Assembly: GCA_001664005.1 (NCBI GenBank)
Contig: CP016093.1
Coordinates: 3,307,001 to 3,371,000, forward strand
Direction: 5' to 3'
DNA from: Rhizobiales bacterium NRL2
Lineage (GTDB): Bacteria > Pseudomonadota > Alphaproteobacteria > Minwuiales > Minwuiaceae
DNA: 64,000 bases
Positions 26,550 to 34,552 of the stretch are shown here, piece after piece. The first letter of the stretch is position 1. Every line of letters starts with the position of its first letter. The notes beneath the pieces are model-generated. The model had not been told where the DNA came from and searched no databases. It saw only the letters and a program-made list of their open reading frames with translations. The position numbers and the translations under genes are program-made.

Positions 26550-27329
26550 TCAGCGGCCCTTGAAATTCGGAACGCGGCGTTCCGAGACCGCCCTGATACC
26601 CTCCTGGAAGTCCTCGGTCTGACGCAGGCGGTCCTGTATCGCCAGTTCGTGGTCCGTCGCCCGCTTGACCCGGTCAGCCAGGTCGCCACGCAGGGTCGCG
26701 CGGGTCTCGACCACGCCCAGCGGCGAGTTCTCGGCGATTTCCGCGGCCAGGGCGTGGGCCGTTTCGCGCAGCTTGTCCTGGGGCACCAGCACGTCGACCA
26801 GACCCATCTCGTGCGCTTCCTCGCCCTTGATGCGGCGCGAGGTATAGAACATCAGCGCCGCCTGGCTCTTGCCGATGACCTCCGGCAGGGTCACCGTCAG
26901 GCCGAAGCCGGGATGGAAGCCGAGGCGGGTGAAGTTGGCCGAGAAGCGCGCTTCCGGGCTGGCGACGCGGAAATCCGGCATCAGGGCAAGCCCCAGCCCG
27001 CCGCCGATCGCCGCGCCCTGGATGGCGCCGACGACCGGCTTCGGCGTCCGGAACAACCGCACCGCTTCCTGGTAGAGATGGCCGGAGTTGCGGTCCAGTT
27101 CCTGCTCGCCGCCGCCGCCGAAGTTCGCGCCAGCGCAGAATGCCTTGCCCTGGGCGCACAGCATGATCGCGCGGCAGGCGTCGTCGCGGCCCAGATCCTC
27201 GAAGGCGCTGGCGAGACTTGCGATCAGTTGGAAGTCGAAGAAATTGTGCGGCGGGCGCTGGATCTCCACCACCGCCACGTGATCGTCGAGGGTGACCCCC
27301 AGGTCCTTGTAGTCGCCATAGCTGGCCAT
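26550..27329 (-). CDS. Enoyl-CoA hydratase/isomerase family protein
   Basis: This 259-residue crotonase-fold enzyme has oxyanion-hole segments AFCAGANFGGGG near residue 65 and GAAIGGGLGLALMPDFR near residue 105. The second catalytic position shows ASPEARFSANFTRLG where hydratases often carry Glu, so the exact reaction (hydration, isomerisation or thioester hydrolysis) is open. It overlaps the start of the adjacent alpha/beta-hydrolase gene's stop by one base, so the two form a leftward operon. Confidence 0.86.
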   Translation of the reverse strand: MASYGDYKDLGVTLDDHVAVVEIQRPPHNFFDFQLIASLASAFEDLGRDDACRAIMLCAQGKAFCAGANFGGGGEQELDRNSGHLYQEAVRLFRTPKPVVGAIQGAAIGGGLGLALMPDFRVASPEARFSANFTRLGFHPGFGLTVTLPEVIGKSQAALMFYTSRRIKGEEAHEMGLVDVLVPQDKLRETAHALAAEIAENSPLGVVETRATLRGDLADRVKRATDHELAIQDRLRQTEDFQEGIRAVSERRVPNFKGR

Positions 27330-28096
27330 CAGTTGCTCCCCTTCAGCTTGTCCAGAAATCCGATCACGGCGGCATTGAAGGCCGCCGGCTGATCCACGTT
27401 CGCGGCATGTCCGGCATCGGCGATCACCGCCTTCGACGCGCCGGGAATCTTCGCCGCCATGTAATCGCTGGCGGCCAGGAACGGTTCGTCACGGTCGCCG
27501 ACCACCACCAGCGTCGGCACGGCGATGGCCGGCAGCGAAGTGATGGCGTCCGCGGTCCGCTGGGTCAACATGCCGTAGGCCGCATTCCGCAGCCCCTGGT
27601 AGTTCTGCGTCTGCAGCCGCGTCTCCGCGCTGGCCGACAGCGCCGCCTCGCCCTTCGCCGCCAGTTCGTCGCCGCGGCCGCGGGCGTAGGCGTTCCATTT
27701 CTCCCGCGCCTCGTCGTTCCTGAAGCCCGGTCCCGTGTCGATCAGCAGAAGCGACCGCACCCGGGCGCCATGCGCCAGGTTGTAGGCCAGCGACATGTAG
27801 CCGCCGAGCGACATGCCGCCGACAACCGCCGTCTCTGCGCCCACGGCGTCCAGCAGGGCGTCGATGTCGGCCACCGTCAGATCGGCGGTGTAGAGCGCCG
27901 GATCTTCGGGCGAATCGCTCTGCCCGTGGCCGCGCATGTCCCAGGTCACGACCTTCCAGCCCGCGGCGGCCAGCGCCGGCGCATTCTCCCGCCACATCGC
28001 CGCGGAGGCGCAGAAGCCGTGCGTCAGCAGCAGCACCGGCCCCTCGCCGGTGACCTCGTAGTGGATGTTCACGCCATCGCGCGCGAGTTTCGGCAT
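27329..28096 (-). CDS. Alpha/beta-fold hydrolase (3-oxoadipate enol-lactonase/haloperoxidase-like)
   Basis: This 255-residue hydrolase shows the oxyanion motif THGFCAS, the nucleophile elbow GGMSLGGYMS, an acid near GDRDEPF and the His in DAGHAANVDQP. Overall it resembles PcaD-like lactonases and non-haem haloperoxidases. The genuine substrate is unknown; pairing with an enoyl-CoA hydratase suggests degradation of a carboxylic or aromatic acid. Confidence 0.86.
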   Translation of the reverse strand: MPKLARDGVNIHYEVTGEGPVLLLTHGFCASAAMWRENAPALAAAGWKVVTWDMRGHGQSDSPEDPALYTADLTVADIDALLDAVGAETAVVGGMSLGGYMSLAYNLAHGARVRSLLLIDTGPGFRNDEAREKWNAYARGRGDELAAKGEAALSASAETRLQTQNYQGLRNAAYGMLTQRTADAITSLPAIAVPTLVVVGDRDEPFLAASDYMAAKIPGASKAVIADAGHAANVDQPAAFNAAVIGFLDKLKGSN

Positions 28097-28310
28097 AGGG
28101 TCGTCCTCCCCTGATCGTCGCGGACTTCTCCCCCGCTGACCGCCATTATGGACGGCACCGCCCCCGGATGGCGATGGCTTTGCGCGCCGGGCCGGGTCCC
28201 GGGATTTGGGAAGCCGCGCCGGAAACCTATCTGGTAGGGGGAACGACGGTCGAGCGAAGGGGTGACGGCATGCGGCGATCCGGCGGCGGAGACAGGCGAG
28301 GGAAGCGGAA

Positions 28311-29000
28311 ATGAAGGTTCCGCGCCGGCAGCCCCATATCGTGCGCTATCTGCTCAGCGGCATCCTCGCGATCGTGCCGCTGTGGCTGACATGGATCATC
28401 TTCGACTTCATCCTGGGCCAGCTTGCCCGGATCGGCATGCCCGGGCTGCGGCTGACGGCGCGGCGGCTGGAAGGGAATTATCCGGACCTGGCGGAATGGA
28501 TGCTGCAGTCCTGGATCGACGACGTGCTGGCGGCGCTGATCACGCTGCTGGGACTCTATCTGATCGGCTGGGTCGTCAACCAGGTGATCGGGCGGCGGCT
28601 GTTCACCCTGTTCGAGAACGCGCTCCGCCGCCTGCCGCTGGTGGAGACCATCTACGGCAGCATCCAGCAGGCCATCGCGGCGCTGAAGACCAAGCCCGAG
28701 GGCACGCAGCGCGTGGTGCTGATCAACTTCCCTTCGCCGGAAATGCAGGCGGTGGGCTTCGTCACCAAGATCATCACCGAGGAAGGCTCGGGCCGCCAGC
28801 TCGCGGCCGTCTACGTGCCGACCACGCCGAACCCGACCTCGGGCTATCTGGAGCTGGTTCCCGTCGAGAACCTGACGCCGACCGACTGGACCCTGGACGA
28901 GGCGATGAACTTCGTCATCTCGGCCGGGTCGGCCGGCCCGTCACGGCTCAACACCACCACACTCGCCGCCGCTCTGGAAGACGCGCCGCCGCGGGCATGA
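28311..29000 (+). CDS. DUF502 family inner-membrane protein
   Basis: This 229-residue protein has two membrane helices (about 12-32 and 65-90). DUF502 signatures are visible: LSGILAIVPLWLTWIIF at the N-terminus, LPLVETIYGSIQQ in the middle and FVPTTPNPTSGYLELVP-like YVPTTPNPTSGYLELVP near residue 170. The role of the family is not established; it is related to LapG/envelope-linked plant COV proteins. It is the last gene of the left, chromosome-like part of the window. Confidence 0.88.
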   Translation: MKVPRRQPHIVRYLLSGILAIVPLWLTWIIFDFILGQLARIGMPGLRLTARRLEGNYPDLAEWMLQSWIDDVLAALITLLGLYLIGWVVNQVIGRRLFTLFENALRRLPLVETIYGSIQQAIAALKTKPEGTQRVVLINFPSPEMQAVGFVTKIITEEGSGRQLAAVYVPTTPNPTSGYLELVPVENLTPTDWTLDEAMNFVISAGSAGPSRLNTTTLAAALEDAPPRA

Positions 29001-29342
29001 CGGGAGCGAGCAATCGGAAACGAAGAACGCCGCCAACCCATCGAGAGACGGCATCTTGTTGGTTGCGGGGGCAGGATCATCCCACGTACCCATGGTCGCG
29101 GTATCTGTCTGAAGTGACACCGCCGAGTTCCATCGTGGGGCCGTTTCCGAGAGCTGATTTGACGCCAACTGCGCCGTGCGATCCGGTTCGGAAACCGGTT
29201 GACCTGACACGGGGCCGGGCCGCTGCCAAGGATTGCACCAGCAAGACTCAGCAAGCGCGCCGCAGGATCGGCCGCCGGCGGCGCGACCACAACCCTGTTC
29301 CAGCGCACTCATCGCCGGGCGGGCTGATCGGCAGGAAGCGGC
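29001..29342. other. Intergenic segment with tRNA-fMet 3'-end relic
   Basis: These 342 bases hold no convincing gene; the open frames crossing them have no family features. The only recognisable element is an 18-base fragment identical to the complement of an initiator-tRNA 3' end. Codon-like GC pattern falls here, in line with a junction between chromosome and inserted DNA. Confidence 0.5.
29060..29077 (-). repeat. tRNA-fMet 3'-end fragment, putative old attachment-site scar
   Basis: TGGTTGCGGGGGCAGGAT is the complement of the last 18 bases of an alphaproteobacterial initiator tRNA-Met gene (T-arm end, acceptor, CCA). The rest of the tRNA is absent. The first 13 bases recur in the same orientation at 38339. 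Such displaced 3' ends mark the distal side of elements integrated at a tRNA gene. Confidence 0.55.
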
Positions 29343-30359
29343 TCAATTCTGCATGGGAACACCGTCATCCCAGCGGAAGCCGACGCCGCCGCCCTGCCAG
29401 ACGCCATCCCCGAGCGGATTGGGTCCATGGATATTCACCTGGAGTGGCAGCCCGAAGTCCGGAGCGAAATTCCCGGTGCCGCGAACGGTGCTGCGATGCA
29501 GGATCCGCAACCCCTGTTGTTCGACTGGCAGGTGGGCCTCCGGCGAAGCTCGATGCGCCACCGCCAGATTATCGACGAACACGCAGTCCCGTTCCCGGTA
29601 TTCGTAGGAAATGGCGTACCCGTCATCCAGACCGGCGTTCAGGATCTGGTTGTACTCGTGGCAGAGTTGCGTCAGTTCAGCAGAATCGAGCAGGCGGAAG
29701 CCATCCTCTTCGGCTGCCTTTTCGATGACTGCTCCTGTCATGCCCAGATGCAGCCAGATCGATTTTCGTCCCGATATGGGGTGCACGTGAACCAGCGGAT
29801 GGACAACGCCTGACGCGGAATTCACCGACGAAAGCCGGCTCCAGAACGCCTTCGTTTCCTCCGGCAGGGCATCATATGCGGCGCCCTGATGGGCGAAACT
29901 CGTGCCGCCACCTTTCTCGGCGGGGCGGATGATGTGGTAGCCCGCATGGGAAAAGGTGTCCGGAACGAAGCTGCCATCATTGTGCCATTGGGGGCCGACA
30001 CCCGGGATCCCGTGACGCTGATCGTTCGAGAGGCGGAAGATATGGCGGTTGCCACCGGGAGTCGCGGGATGGACGCCATGGGTGCTGTGCAATCGCCTGC
30101 CGCCCCACCAACAGCTGGCACGGAGGAAGTCCTCGACCTCCAGTTCCTTCTCGTTCCTGAAAACGAGAAATCCGCGATGCGCCATTTCCTTTTCGAGCGC
30201 GTCCAGGACGTGGTCTGGCGGCGGTTCCCGGGATGCCAGGTCAATGCCCTGAACCTGCGCGCCGATCGGATCGAGCGGGGTGATTTCTCCGCCGAATTTC
30301 TCGATCGCAGCCACGCGTGCCGGATCGGGCGGGCGGAGTCTCGAAGACTGTGTATTCAA
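29343..30359 (-). CDS. TauD/TfdA-family Fe(II)/2-oxoglutarate dioxygenase
   Basis: This 338-residue oxygenase hydroxylates a small acid with 2-oxoglutarate and O2. The Fe ligands are visible as His126-x-Asp128 in PQWHNDGSF and the distal His in LAVAHRASP; the Arg that binds 2-oxoglutarate is probably in RILHRSTVRG. The pattern LAHRGFLVFRN-like MAHRGFLVFRN near 59-69 is typical of TauD. The TTG at 30359 is chosen because GGAGG lies 6 bases upstream and the product then begins cleanly; a longer open frame to 30665 would overlap the TIR gene by 266 bases and is rejected. It follows the TIR gene by 40 bases on the same strand, so read-through co-expression is possible. Substrate unknown. Confidence 0.86.
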   Translation of the reverse strand: MNTQSSRLRPPDPARVAAIEKFGGEITPLDPIGAQVQGIDLASREPPPDHVLDALEKEMAHRGFLVFRNEKELEVEDFLRASCWWGGRRLHSTHGVHPATPGGNRHIFRLSNDQRHGIPGVGPQWHNDGSFVPDTFSHAGYHIIRPAEKGGGTSFAHQGAAYDALPEETKAFWSRLSSVNSASGVVHPLVHVHPISGRKSIWLHLGMTGAVIEKAAEEDGFRLLDSAELTQLCHEYNQILNAGLDDGYAISYEYRERDCVFVDNLAVAHRASPEAHLPVEQQGLRILHRSTVRGTGNFAPDFGLPLQVNIHGPNPLGDGVWQGGGVGFRWDDGVPMQN

Positions 30360-30399
30360 TGCCGGCCTCCATTCCTTGTTGTACAGATGGGAATGAACC

Positions 30400-33300
30400 T
30401 CAGCGCCGTGAACGGCGGGCATAGGCTGCACTGCGTTCCACAAGGTTCTCGGCGGCGGTCGACTGATGGCGCGACAGATAGGCTTCTGCCGCGCGTCTCG
30501 CCATCGCCGCCGCTGCACGGAAATCATTGCCATCGCGTGCAAGCGCCCGGGCCCGATGCTCGAGCACCGCCGGCAGACCGGCATCCACGCCTTTCTGCAG
30601 CAGATCGCCCGATGTTTCATCGAGATGACCCGCGTCTGCCATTCGGGAGAGGACAATCCAGGCAATACCGGCCCCGCCCTCGGCCGCTTCCCGCAAACGC
30701 CGGATCAGCGCCTGCTTGTCACCGGGCGCACGCCCCTGGAGCATCAGCACAGCCAGCGTGTAACCGGCGGCTGCGTAACCTTGATCCGCGAGGCCGGCAA
30801 GCAGCCTGGCGGTCTCGTCAGCCCGTTCCGGCGCATGCAGCGTGGCGGCACGGGCAAGCTGGAACAGCGTGACCGGGTCCGGATCGGCCTTGCCGGCTGC
30901 TTCTCCGCACACGATCATGGCCTCGGGCGGAATGCGGTCGTAGGCGACGCCGTCCGCCCTTGCCTCAGGGTCGTTCACGAAAGCCGCCAGACGGTCGCAC
31001 GCGTCGGCGGTGTCAGCTTCCCTTGTTTCGACTTCTTCCGGAAAACGCATCCGGATCGCGGTTAGAAGGCCATCCGGATCAAGCATCGCATCTGAAAGAT
31101 CGACCACCGCCGGCCGGACGACATCCGATACCGTCACCGCGGAAAAATCGGCAGAAGGCCTGAACACACCGCCGAGACTTTCACGCCGTGGCACCGATGC
31201 CCGGACCTCACCGGTTGCAGTATCGATCAGCCGGAGCATGTCGGCGCCGCCGTTCACCCCGATCGCCCAGCGCTCATCCGCACCAAGGAAGGGGCGTGCA
31301 GGAACTGGCGTCGAGCCGCCATCGCCGGGGATCCGGTGCAGAACCCGACCGGTCTGCGCGTTCCGCACCGCGACTTCCCCCCGCGCGTCTTCGGAAACAA
31401 TGATCCGGTCCTGCGCACCCATTGCGTAGGCCGCCCCCCAGTCGAGGTCGAAGCGCTTTTCACCGGTTTCGAGATCGATCAACCAGGACGTGCGCGTGTC
31501 GTCCTCGAATCTGTGCAGCACAGCCGAATGGGGGCCTGCCGCCATGATGCGGACCGCGCCGTCCTGTTCGCCGAAGGGCACAGTCGTCCCGGTCACCGTG
31601 TCATGCCGCCACAGACCGTTCCGGTGAACCAGAAGAGCCGATTTGCCGCTGGCCGAGAAATACATGTCCGACGCTTCCGACGGCAGAGTTCGGGTCGCAT
31701 CGAGGCCGCCATTGTCAACGCTCGCCAGAAGGAGCCGGGCATCATCGGTCAGCACTGCAAGACGCCCTTCCGGCAGGAACGACATCTTGCGGACATTCCG
31801 CGCCGCCGCCCCTGACTCCGCATCGATCATTGCCAGCCGCTCGCCGCTCGACGTCCTGAAGATTCCGATACCGTCATCCGAAACCAGGGCCAGAAGGCCG
31901 TGAGACCCCCAGGCGACCTGGCTGCTTTCGAAGCGCTCGCCGCCCTCCAGCGGCACAGGTGCAGTGCCGTCTCTGGACAATACGGCCATACGAAACCCGG
32001 AGAGCCGAAGCAGCTCCCTGCCGGATGCCGGATCGGCGTCCAGCTGGACAGCATCGTCGATCGTGCGCACCGCACTGGCGGAGGCCATGTCCCAATAGAT
32101 CAGCGGTTCGCCATAGCCACCATTGACCGCGACCGTATCGCCGCGCGGCGCGGCGGTGGCAGAGACTCCCCCGCCGAAGGTCAGATCGAGGGGCTCGATC
32201 CGCCACAGGCCCAACCGCCCCTTGCCGTCATGGACGGCCAGAACGGGGCCGGCGGGCCGCTGCAGTATCTGTATCCAGCTTGCGCCGCCGTCCGGATTCA
32301 CGGCCAGCACTTCGCGTCCGCTCCCGGTCGACCACACCGAAACGAAGCCGTTCTGATGCACGATGGCCAGGTAGAGTCCGTCGCCGGAAAGATGAAATCC
32401 ACCCGCAGGCGGCGCATTCCTGCCGATCCTGTGAACAAGCTCGCCGCTCTGGCCATCCAGCACCGAGAACTGCTGATCGTGGCGCAGGATGAACCGCTCG
32501 CCACCGTTCGCCACGCCGGCCAGGCCGAACACGGTGGAGACCGACAGAGGCGTCCCGGAAGCCGGATCGGCCGCGCTGGTCAGGCTCACGCTGTTCAGAT
32601 CAGCGCGCGCCACAAGCCGGCCTTCGCCAAGCAAGAGTACATCTTCGGCCGGTTCGCCGCCGCTGAAAATCCGGACAGGTGATTGGCCGGCCGTCCAGAG
32701 CCACCAGGAATCCTGCGCCTCGAAGACCAGTTTTCCGCTGGATGGCTCGAACGCCAGCCCGCTCGCTCTGGCCATATGATCGTCAACCAGTTCGCCTCGC
32801 CTGTCCCGCAGTTCCACTCTGTCGGGATTTCGATAGGCCAGCGCGACGAACTCCCCGTCCCCGGAAACCGCCACGGCCTCGAATTGTGCCGGCGCCGCCA
32901 GATCGAACATCATCGAACCGTCGGAAAGACGGAGCGCCAGCGTCCTGTGGTCGCCATCCCGGTACTCGCTGGCAACGACGATATCCTGCGCCGGATGAAT
33001 GACGGCGTCTGCGAACTGACGGTCGTAGTCCGTCTCGGCAACCACCTCGCCAGTGCCGGGATCGAAGACCGTCAGGCTGCCCCAGGCGCCCGGCCGACGC
33101 CTGCTGCGAACCGCTGCGAGCTGGCCGTTGTCCAACCAGGCGATGGCTTCGACATCGGGTATCGCCAACGGCGTCGCGTCGCCCGTCCGGAAGGACCAGA
33201 CCTTCAGGTCAAGCAGGTGACGGGTTGCGATGAACGAACCGTCGGGACTTATGCTGGTCTCGGCAAAGCCGATGTCAGGCGCAGGCGCGGTTTCGAGATA

Positions 33301-34359
33301 GCCGAGGAACCGGTCTGTGAAGAGCAGGTGGCGGGCGACCGCCGCGCCATCCTTCAACAGCGGCGCATCATCCAGGGTTTGCGCCGTTTCCAGCGCGTCG
33401 CGCACCATCGGCGCGGCCTGGATATGCGCACCATCGCCGATCAACGCTGTGGCGTCGGAAAGGTTCCGCCGGGTCCGTTGGACCAAGGCTTCCCGAAGGC
33501 GCCGTTCGGCAAGGTCTCTCTGTTCTTCCGCCCGTTGCCGTTCGGCTTCCGCGCGGTCCCGCTCGGATTCCGCCGTGGCGCGTTGCCGTTCCGCCTCGGC
33601 GCGCTGGATCTCCGCTTCGACCCGCTGGCTTTCGGCTTCGATGGATTGCAGCCAGGCGAAAACCGAGAGGCCCGCAGTGATCAGCGCGACGGCGATCGAA
33701 CCGGCAATCCAGCCCCTTTGCCGCGCCTGGGACGCCCGTCGGCTCTCCCGGATCAGGGCGATGTGGGATTCGGTGATGTCAGGCGAATCCTTCGGCCGGC
33801 TGTCGCGCCAGGCTTCGGCGTCGGCAATGTCCTGCCCGCGGAGCAACAACCGCTTCGGGCGGCCTGCGTCCTGCCATCGACGGGCGAGACCGGAGAGCCG
33901 GGTATGTTCGCGCACCCAGTCGATGTCCGTGCTGAGCGCCGACGACAGGGTGTCGATGGCGTTCTCGAACGGATCGCGTTCGGTGCAGAAGATGAAGTTG
34001 AGCCGCGAAAGCAGCGGCGGAATGGCGCTTCCCTCCACCTCCTCAATGACGATGGGCGCGATCCGCTTGTTCAGACTGGTTGCGTACTCGACCTCCCAGG
34101 CACAGACCTCGGAAGCTATCGATTGCGGACTCATCAGGAAAACGATCGTATCGGCTTCCTCGATCAGCTGTTGCAGCCGCTCCCGCCACTCCTCGGTGGG
34201 CAGGATGTCCTCGGTATCGCGAAAGACACCGAAATGCCGGCTGCGCAGCGCATCGGCGATCCCCTGTGCCCGCTCCCGGTCCTTCCGCGAATAGGACAGG
34301 AATACCTTCGGCTCGTCCTGCGGCAGGTCTTCGTCAATGGGTGCAACGGAATCGGTCAT
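30400..34359 (-). CDS. TIR-domain protein with membrane helix, coiled coil, beta-propeller and Sel1-like repeats
   Basis: This large 1319-residue protein has a TIR domain at about 17-150 (KVFLSYSRKDRE, GVFRDTEDILP, TIVFLMSPQS). Glu89 in SEVCAWEVEYA sits where TIR NADases carry their catalytic Glu. A single membrane helix follows at about 217-236, then a charged coiled coil at 240-295 built of EAERQRA-like heptads. The next 750 residues or so alternate short beta strands with GDG, SPDGS and DxxTGE turns, a WD40/quinoprotein-like propeller. The last 180 residues are helical Sel1/TPR-like repeats. The layout suggests a membrane-anchored sensor-effector that degrades NAD+ when triggered. It is divergent from the cyclase gene; the 193 bases between show no clear promoter hexamers. 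Confidence 0.85.
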   Translation of the reverse strand: MTDSVAPIDEDLPQDEPKVFLSYSRKDRERAQGIADALRSRHFGVFRDTEDILPTEEWRERLQQLIEEADTIVFLMSPQSIASEVCAWEVEYATSLNKRIAPIVIEEVEGSAIPPLLSRLNFIFCTERDPFENAIDTLSSALSTDIDWVREHTRLSGLARRWQDAGRPKRLLLRGQDIADAEAWRDSRPKDSPDITESHIALIRESRRASQARQRGWIAGSIAVALITAGLSVFAWLQSIEAESQRVEAEIQRAEAERQRATAESERDRAEAERQRAEEQRDLAERRLREALVQRTRRNLSDATALIGDGAHIQAAPMVRDALETAQTLDDAPLLKDGAAVARHLLFTDRFLGYLETAPAPDIGFAETSISPDGSFIATRHLLDLKVWSFRTGDATPLAIPDVEAIAWLDNGQLAAVRSRRRPGAWGSLTVFDPGTGEVVAETDYDRQFADAVIHPAQDIVVASEYRDGDHRTLALRLSDGSMMFDLAAPAQFEAVAVSGDGEFVALAYRNPDRVELRDRRGELVDDHMARASGLAFEPSSGKLVFEAQDSWWLWTAGQSPVRIFSGGEPAEDVLLLGEGRLVARADLNSVSLTSAADPASGTPLSVSTVFGLAGVANGGERFILRHDQQFSVLDGQSGELVHRIGRNAPPAGGFHLSGDGLYLAIVHQNGFVSVWSTGSGREVLAVNPDGGASWIQILQRPAGPVLAVHDGKGRLGLWRIEPLDLTFGGGVSATAAPRGDTVAVNGGYGEPLIYWDMASASAVRTIDDAVQLDADPASGRELLRLSGFRMAVLSRDGTAPVPLEGGERFESSQVAWGSHGLLALVSDDGIGIFRTSSGERLAMIDAESGAAARNVRKMSFLPEGRLAVLTDDARLLLASVDNGGLDATRTLPSEASDMYFSASGKSALLVHRNGLWRHDTVTGTTVPFGEQDGAVRIMAAGPHSAVLHRFEDDTRTSWLIDLETGEKRFDLDWGAAYAMGAQDRIIVSEDARGEVAVRNAQTGRVLHRIPGDGGSTPVPARPFLGADERWAIGVNGGADMLRLIDTATGEVRASVPRRESLGGVFRPSADFSAVTVSDVVRPAVVDLSDAMLDPDGLLTAIRMRFPEEVETREADTADACDRLAAFVNDPEARADGVAYDRIPPEAMIVCGEAAGKADPDPVTLFQLARAATLHAPERADETARLLAGLADQGYAAAGYTLAVLMLQGRAPGDKQALIRRLREAAEGGAGIAWIVLSRMADAGHLDETSGDLLQKGVDAGLPAVLEHRARALARDGNDFRAAAAMARRAAEAYLSRHQSTAAENLVERSAAYARRSRR

Positions 34360-34552
34360 GGCGCCGATGCGAGCTTAGAGGCTGCCGGGCGGCCGCCCAA
34401 CAGTCCATTGCCTGTTCCCCGGAACCGGACGTCGCCCGCAATGGTCAGGGCCAATCCGATTTACGCTGAGGCGGGCCACGTGACATCATCGAAAGCGGAT
34501 AGGCGGACTGCCGAGACAAGAGGCTGCAAGGCCCGCAACCAGAGGGACCGAG

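Noticed and set aside
30360-30665. N-terminal extension of the TauD-family dioxygenase frame
   Set aside because: It overlaps the TIR gene's 3' end in another frame and is Arg/Cys/Pro-rich. The TTG at 30359 has GGAGG at the right distance and starts a normal family N-terminus.
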